Assembly (NCBI RefSeq): GCF_003121405.1 | Contig: NZ_QBUY01000040.1 | Location: 1-46,594, forward strand | DNA: 46,594 bases | From: Paraburkholderia sp. C35 | GTDB lineage: Bacteria > Pseudomonadota > Gammaproteobacteria > Burkholderiales > Burkholderiaceae | Reading direction: 5' to 3' | Shown: in pieces, positions 8,418 to 16,469 of the stretch | Layout: the number at the start of each line of letters is the position of its first letter | Numbering within the stretch: position 1 is the first letter of the stretch | Made by a program: the position numbers and the translations under genes | Notes under the pieces: model-generated | The model's input: only the letters and a program-made list of their open reading frames with translations | What the model was told of the DNA's origin: nothing | The model's database searches: none

Positions 8418-8933
8418 TCAGAGCGGCAACGCGGTCGTCTCCTTGAATTTCTCCAGCGAGAAACTCGACTTCACGTCGATCACCGACGGATGTCTCAGCA
8501 ACTGGTCCTGCACGAAGCGCGAAAAATGCGCCATATCGCGTACCTGCACGCGCAGCAGATAATCCATGTCGCCCGTCATCGCGTAGCACGCCACCACTTC
8601 CGGCCAGCCCTGCACTGCCACGCGGAACAGCTCCGAGTGCGTCGCGCCAGCACGGCCCGGCGTGCCGTCGGCACGTGCACTCAGCGCGGGACCGCCGCGC
8701 TTTTCGAGCCGCACGTTCACGTAAGCGAGCAGATCGAGACCGAGCATTTGCGAATCGAGCAGCGCAACATAGCCGCGAATCACGCCGATTTCCTCCAGCC
8801 GCCGGATGCGCCGCAGACATGGACTCGGCGACAGATTCACCCGCTCGGCGATCTCCTGATTGGACAAACGGCCATTCTCCTGAAGGATTGCCAGGATGCG
8901 CCGGTCGATCGCGTCTATCTCAATTTCAGCCAT
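8418..8933 (-). CDS. Lrp/AsnC-family regulator divergent from hppD
   Basis: The 171-aa protein has an N-terminal AsnC-type winged HTH (about 5-60; IDRRILAILQENGRLSNQEIAERVNLSPSPCLRRIRRLEEIGVI) and a C-terminal ligand-binding domain with the usual WPEVVACYAMTGDMDYLLRV signature. Compared with the usual ~155 aa it carries an extra loop (EKRGGPALSARADGTPGRAG) before that signature. It is transcribed away from hppD across a 153-bp gap, the classic position for an autoregulated activator of the neighbouring catabolic gene. Control of hppD in response to an aromatic amino acid is inferred from position. Confidence 0.88.
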   Translation of the reverse strand: MAEIEIDAIDRRILAILQENGRLSNQEIAERVNLSPSPCLRRIRRLEEIGVIRGYVALLDSQMLGLDLLAYVNVRLEKRGGPALSARADGTPGRAGATHSELFRVAVQGWPEVVACYAMTGDMDYLLRVQVRDMAHFSRFVQDQLLRHPSVIDVKSSFSLEKFKETTALPL

Positions 8934-9086
8934 GTTCTGCTATCCGATTCAGTTTGAGTGGCAGAAAATAGCCGAAGCCTAGTATCGAGCGATTAAATTC
9001 GCAAGTTTTCTTCCCAAACCAGCAACTACACTGTTCTTCATCGGGTCGCGCACAGCGCGCCGCACACCGGATCTAAGGAGACAGAC

Positions 9087-10184
9087 ATGAAGGTTTCAAC
9101 CTGGGAAAATCCCGTCGGCACGGACGGCTTCGAATTCATCGAATACACCGCGCCGGATCCCGTCGCGCTCGGCAAACTGTTCGAGCAGATGGGCTTCACG
9201 GCAATTGCGAAGCATCGTCACAAGGATGTGACGTTGTATCGCCAGGGCGAGATCAACTTCATCGTCAACGGTGAGCCAGATTCGTTCGCGCAGCGCTTTG
9301 CACGTCTGCACGGCCCGTCGATCTGCGCCATCGCGTTTCGCGTGCAGGACGCCGCGAAGGCCTATCAGCGTGCGCTCGAACTCGGCGCGTGGGGCTTCGA
9401 CAACAAGACCGGCCCGATGGAACTGAACATTCCCGCCATCAAGGGGATCGGCGACTCGCTGATCTATTTCGTCGACCGCTGGCGCGGCAAGAACGGCGCA
9501 ACGCCGAACAGCATCGGCGATATTGGCATTTATGACGTCGACTTCGAGCCGATTCCGGGCGCGAACCCGAACCCTGTCGGCAACGGCCTCACCTATATCG
9601 ATCACCTGACGCACAACGTCCATCGCGGCCGCATGCAGGAATGGGCCGAGTTCTACGAGCGCCTGTTCAACTTCCGCGAAGTGCGCTATTTCGATATCGA
9701 AGGCAAGGTAACGGGCGTCAAGTCGAAGGCGATGACGTCGCCGTGCGGCAAGATCCGCATTCCGATCAACGAAGAAGGATCGGAAACGGCAGGACAAATC
9801 CAGGAATATCTCGACGCGTATCGCGGCGAAGGCATCCAGCATATCGCGCTGGGTTCGGACGATATCTATCGGACCGTCGATGGTCTGCGCGCGTCGAACA
9901 TCTCGCTGCTCGACACCATCGACACGTATTACGAACTGGTCGACCGCCGCGTGCCGAACCACGGCGAACCGCTCGACGAACTGCGCAAGCGCAAGATCCT
10001 GATCGACGGCGAGCAGGACGACCTGCTGCTGCAGATTTTCACCGAGAACCAGATCGGGCCGATCTTCTTCGAGATCATCCAGCGCAAGGGCAATCAGGGA
10101 TTCGGCGAAGGTAACTTCAAGGCGTTGTTCGAATCGATCGAACTGGATCAGATTCGACGCGGTGTCGTGCAGGACAAAGCCTAA
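9087..10184 (+). CDS. hppD: 4-hydroxyphenylpyruvate dioxygenase
   Basis: HPPD converts 4-hydroxyphenylpyruvate plus O2 to homogentisate and CO2, the committed step of tyrosine breakdown; it acts in the cytoplasm with Fe(II). The 365-aa sequence has two vicinal-oxygen-chelate halves. The metal triad is readable: His173 (IDHLTHNV), His252 (IQHIAL) and Glu329 (FFEIIQRKG). The C-terminal NQGFGEGNFKALFESIE is highly characteristic. AAGGAGACAGAC gives a strong ribosome site. The divergent Lrp-type gene is a likely regulator, and a terminator follows directly. Confidence 0.95.
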   Translation: MKVSTWENPVGTDGFEFIEYTAPDPVALGKLFEQMGFTAIAKHRHKDVTLYRQGEINFIVNGEPDSFAQRFARLHGPSICAIAFRVQDAAKAYQRALELGAWGFDNKTGPMELNIPAIKGIGDSLIYFVDRWRGKNGATPNSIGDIGIYDVDFEPIPGANPNPVGNGLTYIDHLTHNVHRGRMQEWAEFYERLFNFREVRYFDIEGKVTGVKSKAMTSPCGKIRIPINEEGSETAGQIQEYLDAYRGEGIQHIALGSDDIYRTVDGLRASNISLLDTIDTYYELVDRRVPNHGEPLDELRKRKILIDGEQDDLLLQIFTENQIGPIFFEIIQRKGNQGFGEGNFKALFESIELDQIRRGVVQDKA

Positions 10185-10214
10185 GCAATGCTCTAACGGC
10201 TAGAGGCAAATAAG

Positions 10215-10248
10215 AAAAGGCGAGGAATCATCCGATTCCTCGCCTTTT
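10215..10248 (+). terminator. Rho-independent terminator after hppD
   Basis: Perfect 15-bp stem with arms 10215-10229 and 10234-10248 (AAAAGGCGAGGAATC and complement), a 4-base loop and a terminal TTTT. The A/T symmetry allows it to serve both strands, including the converging small gene at 10315. Confidence 0.9.
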
Positions 10249-10314
10249 GCATTTCCGAACCGGCTCAGCCGGCTCTCATGTATTCACACGCCGCGGATCA
10301 TCCGCTCGAGCGGG

Positions 10315-10500
10315 TCAGCCACGCTGCTCCGTGTCTTCGGATTTGCGGCGTTGGTCTACAGCCGCGGTCGTCGCCGCAGCCTGGGTCGTGCGTGTGACGG
10401 CATTCGCGAGCGCATTGGCGCTATTGGCGCGGATCGGGCCGCTCATCGCGAAGAATGCTGCCGAGACCATCAGGAAGGTCTGGATGTGTTTCGTGTTCAT
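10315..10500 (-). CDS. Small exported peptide, function unknown
   Basis: A 61-aa product starts MNTKHIQTFLMVSAAFFAMSG, a signal-peptide-like N-terminus with probable cleavage around residue 25. A polar Ala/Thr-rich tail ending RRKSEDTEQRG follows. The start at 10500 is fixed by AAAAGGAGTACGC directly upstream; an in-frame start 36 nt further upstream lacks such a site. No family is recognised. A sigma-E-like promoter lies about 75-100 bp upstream (10575-10601), suggesting an envelope-stress role, which is inference. Confidence 0.55.
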   Translation of the reverse strand: MNTKHIQTFLMVSAAFFAMSGPIRANSANALANAVTRTTQAAATTAAVDQRRKSEDTEQRG

Positions 10501-10574
10501 GCGTACTCCTTTTTCGACTGCACAGCGAAGCTCCACTGCATGTGGAACGTTGCGATTCGTGCAAGTAGGCGAGT

Positions 10575-10601
10575 TTAGACCGCCATTTCAAGGTCAGTTC
10601 C
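10575..10601 (-). promoter_or_regulatory. Sigma-E-like promoter for the small exported peptide
   Basis: Minus strand: GGAACTG (10601-10595), a 15-bp spacer and TCTAA (10579-10575). The extracytoplasmic sigma-E consensus is GGAACTT, about 15-16 bp, then TCTGA/TCAAA, so both boxes and spacing agree except for single bases. The predicted start is near 10568, leaving a ~65-nt leader before the ATG at 10500. Confidence 0.45.
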
Positions 10602-10846
10602 ACACGTTGCAAGCTTTTACACCTCGTAACAGCGACACACGAAATAGTTCGCGCGAAGTCACAGACATAACATTTTCGTTCGTGATCCATCCCGCATTGT
10701 GGTGTTTTCAGCGATAGGCGGCGGGTTTTCACCAGTGCTAGTATCGAAAAAAAGCCGTCAACATGGCGACCCCGGCCGAAGCATTCACAAGATGCCGAGG
10801 CCAAGCAGGTTTTGGTGATCCCAAACTGGGTGGAGGAGTACACATA

Positions 10847-13800
10847 ATGAATGCCCCGCTAGACGCCGGTCAGCGAGCCTCGCTCGAAGCCGCGCTAACG
10901 TCCGTCACGCTCGACGACAAATACACGCTTGAACGCGGCCGCGCGTACATGAGCGGCATCCAGGCGCTGGTCCGCCTGCCGATGCTGCAACAGGAACGCG
11001 ACCGGGCCGCCGGGCTCAATACAGCCGGGTTCATCTCCGGCTATCGTGGATCGCCGCTCGGCGGTCTCGACCTGTCGCTGTGGAAGGCGAAGAAGCATCT
11101 CGCCGCGCACCAGGTCGTGTTCCAGCCAGGCGTCAACGAAGACCTCGCCGCCACCGCCGTGTGGGGCTCGCAGCAGGTCAATCTCTATCCCAGCGCCAAA
11201 TACGACGGCGTGTTTTCGATGTGGTACGGCAAGGGTCCGGGTGTCGACCGTTCCGGCGACGTGTTCAAGCACGGCAACTCGGCGGGTTCGTCGCGTCACG
11301 GCGGCGTCCTCGTGCTGGCCGGTGACGATCACGCCGCCAAGTCATCGACGCTCGCTCATCAGTCCGAACACCTGTTCAAGGCGTGCGGCCTGCCCGTGCT
11401 GTTCCCGTCGAACGTGCAGGAATATCTCGACTTCGGTCTGCACGGCTGGGCGATGTCGCGATACTCCGGCCTGTGGGTCGCGATGAAGTGCGTCACCGAC
11501 GTGGTCGAATCGTCGGCTTCTGTCGATATCGATCCGCACCGCACGCAGATCATCCTTCCCGACGACTTCGCGATGCCCGAAGGCGGGCTGAACATTCGCT
11601 GGCCCGATCCGCCGCTCGTGCAGGAAGCGCGTCTGCTCGACTACAAGTGGTACGCCGCGCTCGCCTATGTGCGCGCGAACAAGCTCGATCGCATCGAAAT
11701 CGATTCACCGCATGCACGCTTCGGCATCATGACGGGCGGCAAGGCGTATCTCGATGTACGCCAGGCGCTGACCGACCTCGGTCTCGACGACGAAACCTGC
11801 TCGCGCATCGGCATCCGTCTATATAAGGTGGGCTGCGTGTGGCCGCTCGAAGCGCAAGGCGCACACGGTTTCGCGCGTGGTCTCGAAGAGATTCTGGTGG
11901 TCGAAGAGAAGCGCCAGATTCTCGAATACGCGATCAAGGAAGAACTGTATAACTGGCCGGATGCGCAGCGTCCGCGCGTGTTCGGCAAATTCGACGAGAA
12001 GGACGGTGCAGGCGGCGAATGGTCGGTGCCTATGGGCAACTGGCTGCTGCCCGCGCACTATGAGCTGTCGCCGGCGCTGATCGCGAAGGCGATCGCCACG
12101 CGTCTCGACAAGTTCGATTTGCCGTCCGACGTGCGTGCACGTATCGCCACGCGCATCGCGGTGATCGAAGCGAAGGAAAAAGCGCTCGCGCGCCCGCGTG
12201 TTCATGCTGAACGCAAGCCGTGGTTCTGCTCGGGTTGCCCGCACAACACATCGACCAACGTGCCCGAAGGCTCGCGCGCGATGGCGGGCATCGGCTGCCA
12301 TTACATGACCGTGTGGATGGACCGCAGCACCAGCACGTTCAGCCAGATGGGCGGCGAAGGGGTTGCGTGGGTCGGCCAGGCGCCGTTCACGAACGACAAG
12401 CACGTGTTCGCCAATCTCGGCGATGGCACCTACTTCCATTCCGGCCTGCTCGCGATTCGCGCGGCAATCGCGTCGAAGGCGAACATCACGTACAAGATTC
12501 TGTACAACGACGCTGTCGCGATGACGGGCGGCCAGCCTGTCGACGGCGTGCTGACCGTGCCGCAGATCACGCATCAGCTCGCCGCCGAAGGCGCGAAGAA
12601 AATCGTGATCGTCACGGATGAGCCGGAGAAGTACAACGCGAATGTCGGCCTCGCGCCGGGCATCGACATTCATCATCGCGACAAGCTCGACGATGTGCAG
12701 CGCGAACTGCGCGAGATCGAAGGCACGACCATTCTGATCTACGACCAGACCTGCGCGACCGAGAAGCGCCGCCGCCGCAAACGCGGCGCGTATCCCGATC
12801 CGGCGAAACGCGTGGTGATCAACGAAGCGGTCTGCGAAGGTTGCGGCGACTGCTCGGTGCAATCGAATTGTCTGTCCGTCGAACCGCTCGAAACCGAGTA
12901 CGGCACGAAGCGGCAGATCAACCAGTCGACCTGCAACAAGGATTACTCGTGCCTGAAGGGTTTCTGCCCGAGCTTCGTAACGGTTGAAGGCGGACAGTTG
13001 CGCAAGCCGAAGGCGTCGGGCGTTGCAAGCGACGCGATGCCGGCTGTTCCCGATCCTGAAGTCCCCGCGATCACCCGGCCGTACGGCGTGCTGGTGACGG
13101 GCGTGGGCGGCACGGGCGTCGTGACGATCGGCGCGTTGCTCGGCATGGCGGCGCACCTTGAAAGCAAGGGCGTCACGGTGCTCGACGTCACGGGTCTCGC
13201 GCAAAAAGGCGGCGCCGTGATGAGCCACGTGCAGATCGCGAACCAGCCCGCCGACATCCATGCGACGCGTATCGCCATGGGCGACGCGAGTCTCGTGATC
13301 GGCTGCGATTCGCTCGTGACGGCCAGCGACGAATGCGTGTCGCGGATGCAGACGGGCAGAACGCACGTCGTGCTGAACAGCGCGCCGACGCCGACGGCCG
13401 AGTTCATCAAGAACCCGAACTGGCGCTTCCCCGGCGCCAACGCCGATGCCGATGTGCGTGCCGCCGCGGGCGACGAGTGCGTCGCGACCGTCGATGCCAA
13501 TCACTTCGCGGTTGCCCTGCTCGGCGATGCGATCTACACGAATCCGTTCGTGCTCGGCTATGCGTGGCAAAAAGGCTGGCTGCCGCTCACGCACGAATCG
13601 CTGACGCGCGCGATCGAGTTGAACGCGGTGCAGGTCGAGAAGAATCGCGCGGCCTTCGAATGGGGCCGCCGCGCCGCGCACGATCTGGCTGCTGTGCGCA
13701 AGCTCGCGAACATTCAGGACCGTATCGACGATGGCAACACGGCGACCGCCGCAAGCAGCAAGATCGTGTCGCTGCACACGCCGAAGGCGCTCGATACGCT

Positions 13801-14452
13801 CATCGACAAGCGCGCGCAGTATCTGGCCGCTTATCAGAATGAAGCGTACGCGACGCGTTATCGCAAGCTCGTCGAAGAAGTGCGCGCCGCCGAATCGAAG
13901 CTCGATGCGGTTGATAGTCAGATGCTGTTGACGGAAGCCGTCGTGAAGAATCTGCACAAGCTGATGGCGTACAAGGACGAGTACGAAGTGGCGCGGCTGT
14001 ACTCGGACCCGGCCTTTGTCGAGAAGCTGAAGGCGAATTTCGAAGGCGACTGGAAGCTCAAGTTCCATCTTGCGCCGCCGGCTACGTCAGCGAAGGACGC
14101 GCAGGGGCATCTGGTGAAGAAGCAGTACGGCCCGTGGATGCTCAACGCCATGCACGTGCTCGCGAAGATGAAATTCCTGCGCGGCACTGCGCTCGATGTG
14201 TTCGGCAAGACGGAAGAGCGTCGCACGGAACGGGCGCTGATCGGCGAGTATGAGACGCTGGTTCGTGAGTTGATCGGCGGATTGACGGCTGAGAAGCGTG
14301 CGCTGGCCGTCGAGCTTGCCAATCTGCCGGATGGCATTCGCGGCTATGGCCACGTGAAGGAGAACAACCTGAAGGGCGTGCGGGCGAAGTGGGTGACGCT
14401 GCTGGCGAAGTGGCGCGCGCCGTCGGGCGGTGTGGAGCGGCACGTGGCGTGA
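10847..14452 (+). CDS. Fused indolepyruvate ferredoxin oxidoreductase (IorA-IorB type)
   Basis: This 1201-aa enzyme fuses the alpha and beta/gamma parts of 2-oxoacid:ferredoxin oxidoreductases. Such enzymes oxidatively decarboxylate aryl pyruvates (indolepyruvate, phenylpyruvate) to arylacetyl-CoA. Order: N-terminal pyruvate/TPP-related region (SGYRGSPLGGLD), TPP-binding C domain (about 440-640, GDGTYFHSGLLAIRAAI), a ferredoxin-like cysteine cluster (CEGCGDC, CNKDYSCLKGFCP), then the gamma domain (VTGVGGTGVVTIGALLGMAA). GGAGGAG ahead of ATG 10847 sets the start; an in-frame upstream ATG at 10763 lacks a site. Product phenylacetyl-CoA would be the PaaABCE substrate, linking it to the operon at 1921. 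A TAGTAT -10-like element lies at 10739-10744. Confidence 0.92.
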   Translation: MNAPLDAGQRASLEAALTSVTLDDKYTLERGRAYMSGIQALVRLPMLQQERDRAAGLNTAGFISGYRGSPLGGLDLSLWKAKKHLAAHQVVFQPGVNEDLAATAVWGSQQVNLYPSAKYDGVFSMWYGKGPGVDRSGDVFKHGNSAGSSRHGGVLVLAGDDHAAKSSTLAHQSEHLFKACGLPVLFPSNVQEYLDFGLHGWAMSRYSGLWVAMKCVTDVVESSASVDIDPHRTQIILPDDFAMPEGGLNIRWPDPPLVQEARLLDYKWYAALAYVRANKLDRIEIDSPHARFGIMTGGKAYLDVRQALTDLGLDDETCSRIGIRLYKVGCVWPLEAQGAHGFARGLEEILVVEEKRQILEYAIKEELYNWPDAQRPRVFGKFDEKDGAGGEWSVPMGNWLLPAHYELSPALIAKAIATRLDKFDLPSDVRARIATRIAVIEAKEKALARPRVHAERKPWFCSGCPHNTSTNVPEGSRAMAGIGCHYMTVWMDRSTSTFSQMGGEGVAWVGQAPFTNDKHVFANLGDGTYFHSGLLAIRAAIASKANITYKILYNDAVAMTGGQPVDGVLTVPQITHQLAAEGAKKIVIVTDEPEKYNANVGLAPGIDIHHRDKLDDVQRELREIEGTTILIYDQTCATEKRRRRKRGAYPDPAKRVVINEAVCEGCGDCSVQSNCLSVEPLETEYGTKRQINQSTCNKDYSCLKGFCPSFVTVEGGQLRKPKASGVASDAMPAVPDPEVPAITRPYGVLVTGVGGTGVVTIGALLGMAAHLESKGVTVLDVTGLAQKGGAVMSHVQIANQPADIHATRIAMGDASLVIGCDSLVTASDECVSRMQTGRTHVVLNSAPTPTAEFIKNPNWRFPGANADADVRAAAGDECVATVDANHFAVALLGDAIYTNPFVLGYAWQKGWLPLTHESLTRAIELNAVQVEKNRAAFEWGRRAAHDLAAVRKLANIQDRIDDGNTATAASSKIVSLHTPKALDTLIDKRAQYLAAYQNEAYATRYRKLVEEVRAAESKLDAVDSQMLLTEAVVKNLHKLMAYKDEYEVARLYSDPAFVEKLKANFEGDWKLKFHLAPPATSAKDAQGHLVKKQYGPWMLNAMHVLAKMKFLRGTALDVFGKTEERRTERALIGEYETLVRELIGGLTAEKRALAVELANLPDGIRGYGHVKENNLKGVRAKWVTLLAKWRAPSGGVERHVA

Positions 14453-14528
14453 CGCAGCCTTTCATTTACGTTCTGGCGGTTGAATGGAGCTGTTCCGCTA
14501 TGCCGCCCGAGTGCTGACCTGGTTGTTT

Positions 14529-14565
14529 AAAAACCCCTGCCTTTCGATGAATCGCAGGGGTTTTT
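14529..14565 (+). terminator. Rho-independent terminator after the oxidoreductase gene
   Basis: Arms AAAAACCCCTGC (14529-14540) and GCAGGGGTTTTT (14554-14565) form a perfect 12-bp stem ending in five T's. The A-run on the left makes it potentially bidirectional. Confidence 0.88.
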
Positions 14566-14637
14566 CATGTTTCTGTTCCGCAGGGAGCAGACGACGCTCT
14601 GGCATGGGCGAAACAGCAATGAACGAGAAATTGATGA

Positions 14638-14704
14638 ATTTCGAAAAATTTCCGCACAATACGGATCCAGTTGATATATTTCGAATCGGATTAACAGATT
14701 TCGA
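14638..14704. repeat. Left phased ATTTCGA array flanking the Fic gene
   Basis: ATTTCGA occurs at 14638, 14678 and 14698, i.e. at intervals of 40 and 20 bp. The last copy ends 8 bp before the Fic start codon. The same three-copy pattern with the same intervals occurs downstream of the gene at 16223-16289. The local sequence is A/T-rich compared with neighbouring genes. Operator sites for autoregulation or relics of a transferred cassette are both possible. Confidence 0.6.
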
Positions 14705-14712
14705 GTCCTTGC

Positions 14713-16218
14713 ATGGCAGCGATCGGCTATGAACATCTCATCAGACGTTTTTCCCTGAACGTTCTTCCGCTAAAGGCGCCAGCAATCACGAGTGGCTCCG
14801 TCAATCGCCGCGTCGACGCGCCCAATCAGATACTGTTCCCGAAAAGCGTCGCCTTTGAGGATTCTCCCGTCGGACACCTTGAATTCGCGTTACGACACGA
14901 AGGAGTCAACCTCGAAGTTATCGATGCGGCCTTTGAACACATCTCACCGGACGAACTCGTCGACGCGCTGACCGCCGCGCCCAATCGGGCGACTGTCCGC
15001 CGAGCCTGCTTTCTCTGGGAATGGCTAACAGGTCAGTCGCTTTCAGTTGCCACGACGCTGAACGCGGGCTATGTCGATCTGTTCCCGCAGGACATCTATG
15101 TCACCGCGACAAAGCCGACAAATAACCAGAAATTTCGGGTTCGCAACAACGCGTTAGGCAACGCAGACTTTTGCCCCATTGTCCGCTGCGGTGAAGTAAC
15201 CGGGTCGCCCAGTCTCGCCGACCTGATGGAACAAGCGAAACGCACCCTCGAAGCGCTTGCAGATCCCGTTCTCTACGAACGGGCGGTCAACTACCTGTAT
15301 CTGTCCGAGACCCGGAGTAGCTACGCGATTGAACGCGAGACACTGAGCTCCGACAAGCAGGAACGATTTGTCCAGTTGCTTCGCCGCGTCGGCGAGTCGA
15401 CTGCAGTCAACGAAGACTGGCTGGTCAGTTTGCAGAATGCGATTGTGCGCGACGTCTTCAGCCAGGAGGCCTCGTACAGAACCACTCAAAACTGGCTTGA
15501 AGATGCTGCGGGCCGTGTCACCTTTTTTCCGCCGCCGCCGGAAGATCTGCGTCGCGCGATGGCTGGATGGGAAACATTCGTGAACGACGCCAGCCGATGC
15601 GACGATACTCTGGTGAAGGCGGCGTGCGCTGCATTCGGTTTTGTGTACCTTCACCCGTTCCTTGATGGAAATGGCCGACTGCACCGCTTTCTCATCCAGC
15701 ATGTCCTTGCGCCGTCGTCACCGCTTAAGGGCGGCGCACTGGTGCCGGTCTCGGCGGTAATTCTGAAGAATATCCCCGAGTATCTCAGTGTGTTGAGCGA
15801 CTTCTCCCGTCCGGTCACACAACTTTGGCAATATCAACGCGGCGACGTCACACCCGTAGTTGTCCACTCGCCGGGCGCCCGTGCATATCGGTTCATTGAC
15901 GCGACGGCGGAGGTGGCCTTTCTCTACCGGATGATTCGACTGGCGGTCGAAGATGAAATCCCGCGAGAACTAGCGTGGTTAGGCGGCTACGAAAAGGCGT
16001 TCGCGCTGCTCGATGCAGAGCTTGATGTTCCCAACAAGGATTTGTCGGCGCTCATCCGAATGACGCACTCGAATAGCGGAGTTTTGTCGGAACACCGGCG
16101 CAAACAATACAACCACATACCTAAGCATGTGCTTGATCGCATCGAACAGGTCGTTCGAGAGGTATTCAACCCGCAAGGCCATGCCGACTCTGAGTCAGGA
16201 AATAGTGTCCAAAGGTAA
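14713..16218 (+). CDS. Fic-domain protein (probable AMP-transferase)
   Basis: The 501-aa protein has a full Fic motif, HPFLDGNGRLHR at residues 314-325; His314 is the catalytic base. Fic enzymes usually transfer AMP from ATP to hydroxyl side chains of target proteins. SSYAIERE at 202-209 aligns with the S-x3-E inhibitory-helix motif that precedes the Fic fold in self-inhibited (class II) members, although G/N after the Glu is Arg here. The C-terminal ~110 residues look helical and may hold a winged-helix segment. No good ribosome site precedes ATG 14713, and an in-frame stop lies 21 nt upstream. Codon use is less GC-biased than neighbours, suggesting horizontal acquisition. Confidence 0.82.
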   Translation: MAAIGYEHLIRRFSLNVLPLKAPAITSGSVNRRVDAPNQILFPKSVAFEDSPVGHLEFALRHEGVNLEVIDAAFEHISPDELVDALTAAPNRATVRRACFLWEWLTGQSLSVATTLNAGYVDLFPQDIYVTATKPTNNQKFRVRNNALGNADFCPIVRCGEVTGSPSLADLMEQAKRTLEALADPVLYERAVNYLYLSETRSSYAIERETLSSDKQERFVQLLRRVGESTAVNEDWLVSLQNAIVRDVFSQEASYRTTQNWLEDAAGRVTFFPPPPEDLRRAMAGWETFVNDASRCDDTLVKAACAAFGFVYLHPFLDGNGRLHRFLIQHVLAPSSPLKGGALVPVSAVILKNIPEYLSVLSDFSRPVTQLWQYQRGDVTPVVVHSPGARAYRFIDATAEVAFLYRMIRLAVEDEIPRELAWLGGYEKAFALLDAELDVPNKDLSALIRMTHSNSGVLSEHRRKQYNHIPKHVLDRIEQVVREVFNPQGHADSESGNSVQR

Positions 16219-16222
16219 CCCG

Positions 16223-16319
16223 ATTTCGATTCAGCAGCGAAATTTGAACAAAAAGTGAGCCGATTTCGAAAGCGCTATGCCGATTTCGAGGTGCGTGGCT
16301 CTTTCTGACTGGTTTTCGA
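16223..16319. repeat. Right phased ATTTCGA array flanking the Fic gene
   Basis: ATTTCGA at 16223, 16263 and 16283 repeats the 40/20-bp spacing of the left array. A near copy (ATTTGA) at 16242 fills the missing 20-bp slot, and TTTTCGA follows at 16313, 30 bp on. All starts are therefore within a base of multiples of 10 bp. The array begins 4 bp after the Fic stop codon. The first copy forms an inverted pair with CGAAAT at 16238. Confidence 0.6.
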
Positions 16320-16352
16320 TTGTGCCCGACGAATCCGCAACCACCAGACAAA

Positions 16353-16386
16353 AAAGAGCCTCCGACGTAATCGCCAGAGGCTCTTT
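16353..16386 (-). terminator. Terminator downstream of maeB
   Basis: Arms AAAGAGCCTC (16353-16362) and GAGGCTCTTT (16377-16386) form a 10-bp stem. Read on the minus strand the hairpin ends in a run of T's (complement of the A-run from 16351), so it suits the maeB transcript. It may also stop the converging Fic transcript. Confidence 0.8.
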
Positions 16387-16469
16387 GACAAACCAAAAAA
16401 GGCGCTTCAACTGTCGAAGCTGGCGACAAGTGCTACGCAGCCTGTTCTCACCGCCTCAGCACACGAAAC

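Noticed and set aside
11819..14068. A 749-codon open frame antisense to the ferredoxin oxidoreductase
   Set aside because: High-GC shadow frame with no domain and no ribosome site; the sense gene is unmistakable.
14619..14732. A 37-codon frame overlapping the Fic start
   Set aside because: It could be a leader peptide, but it has no ribosome site and its sequence is dictated by the ATTTCGA array, so it is not called as a gene.
14529..16386. Insertion sequence or integrated phage around the Fic gene
   Set aside because: No transposase, integrase, terminal inverted repeats or tRNA target were seen; only the short ATTTCGA arrays flank the gene.
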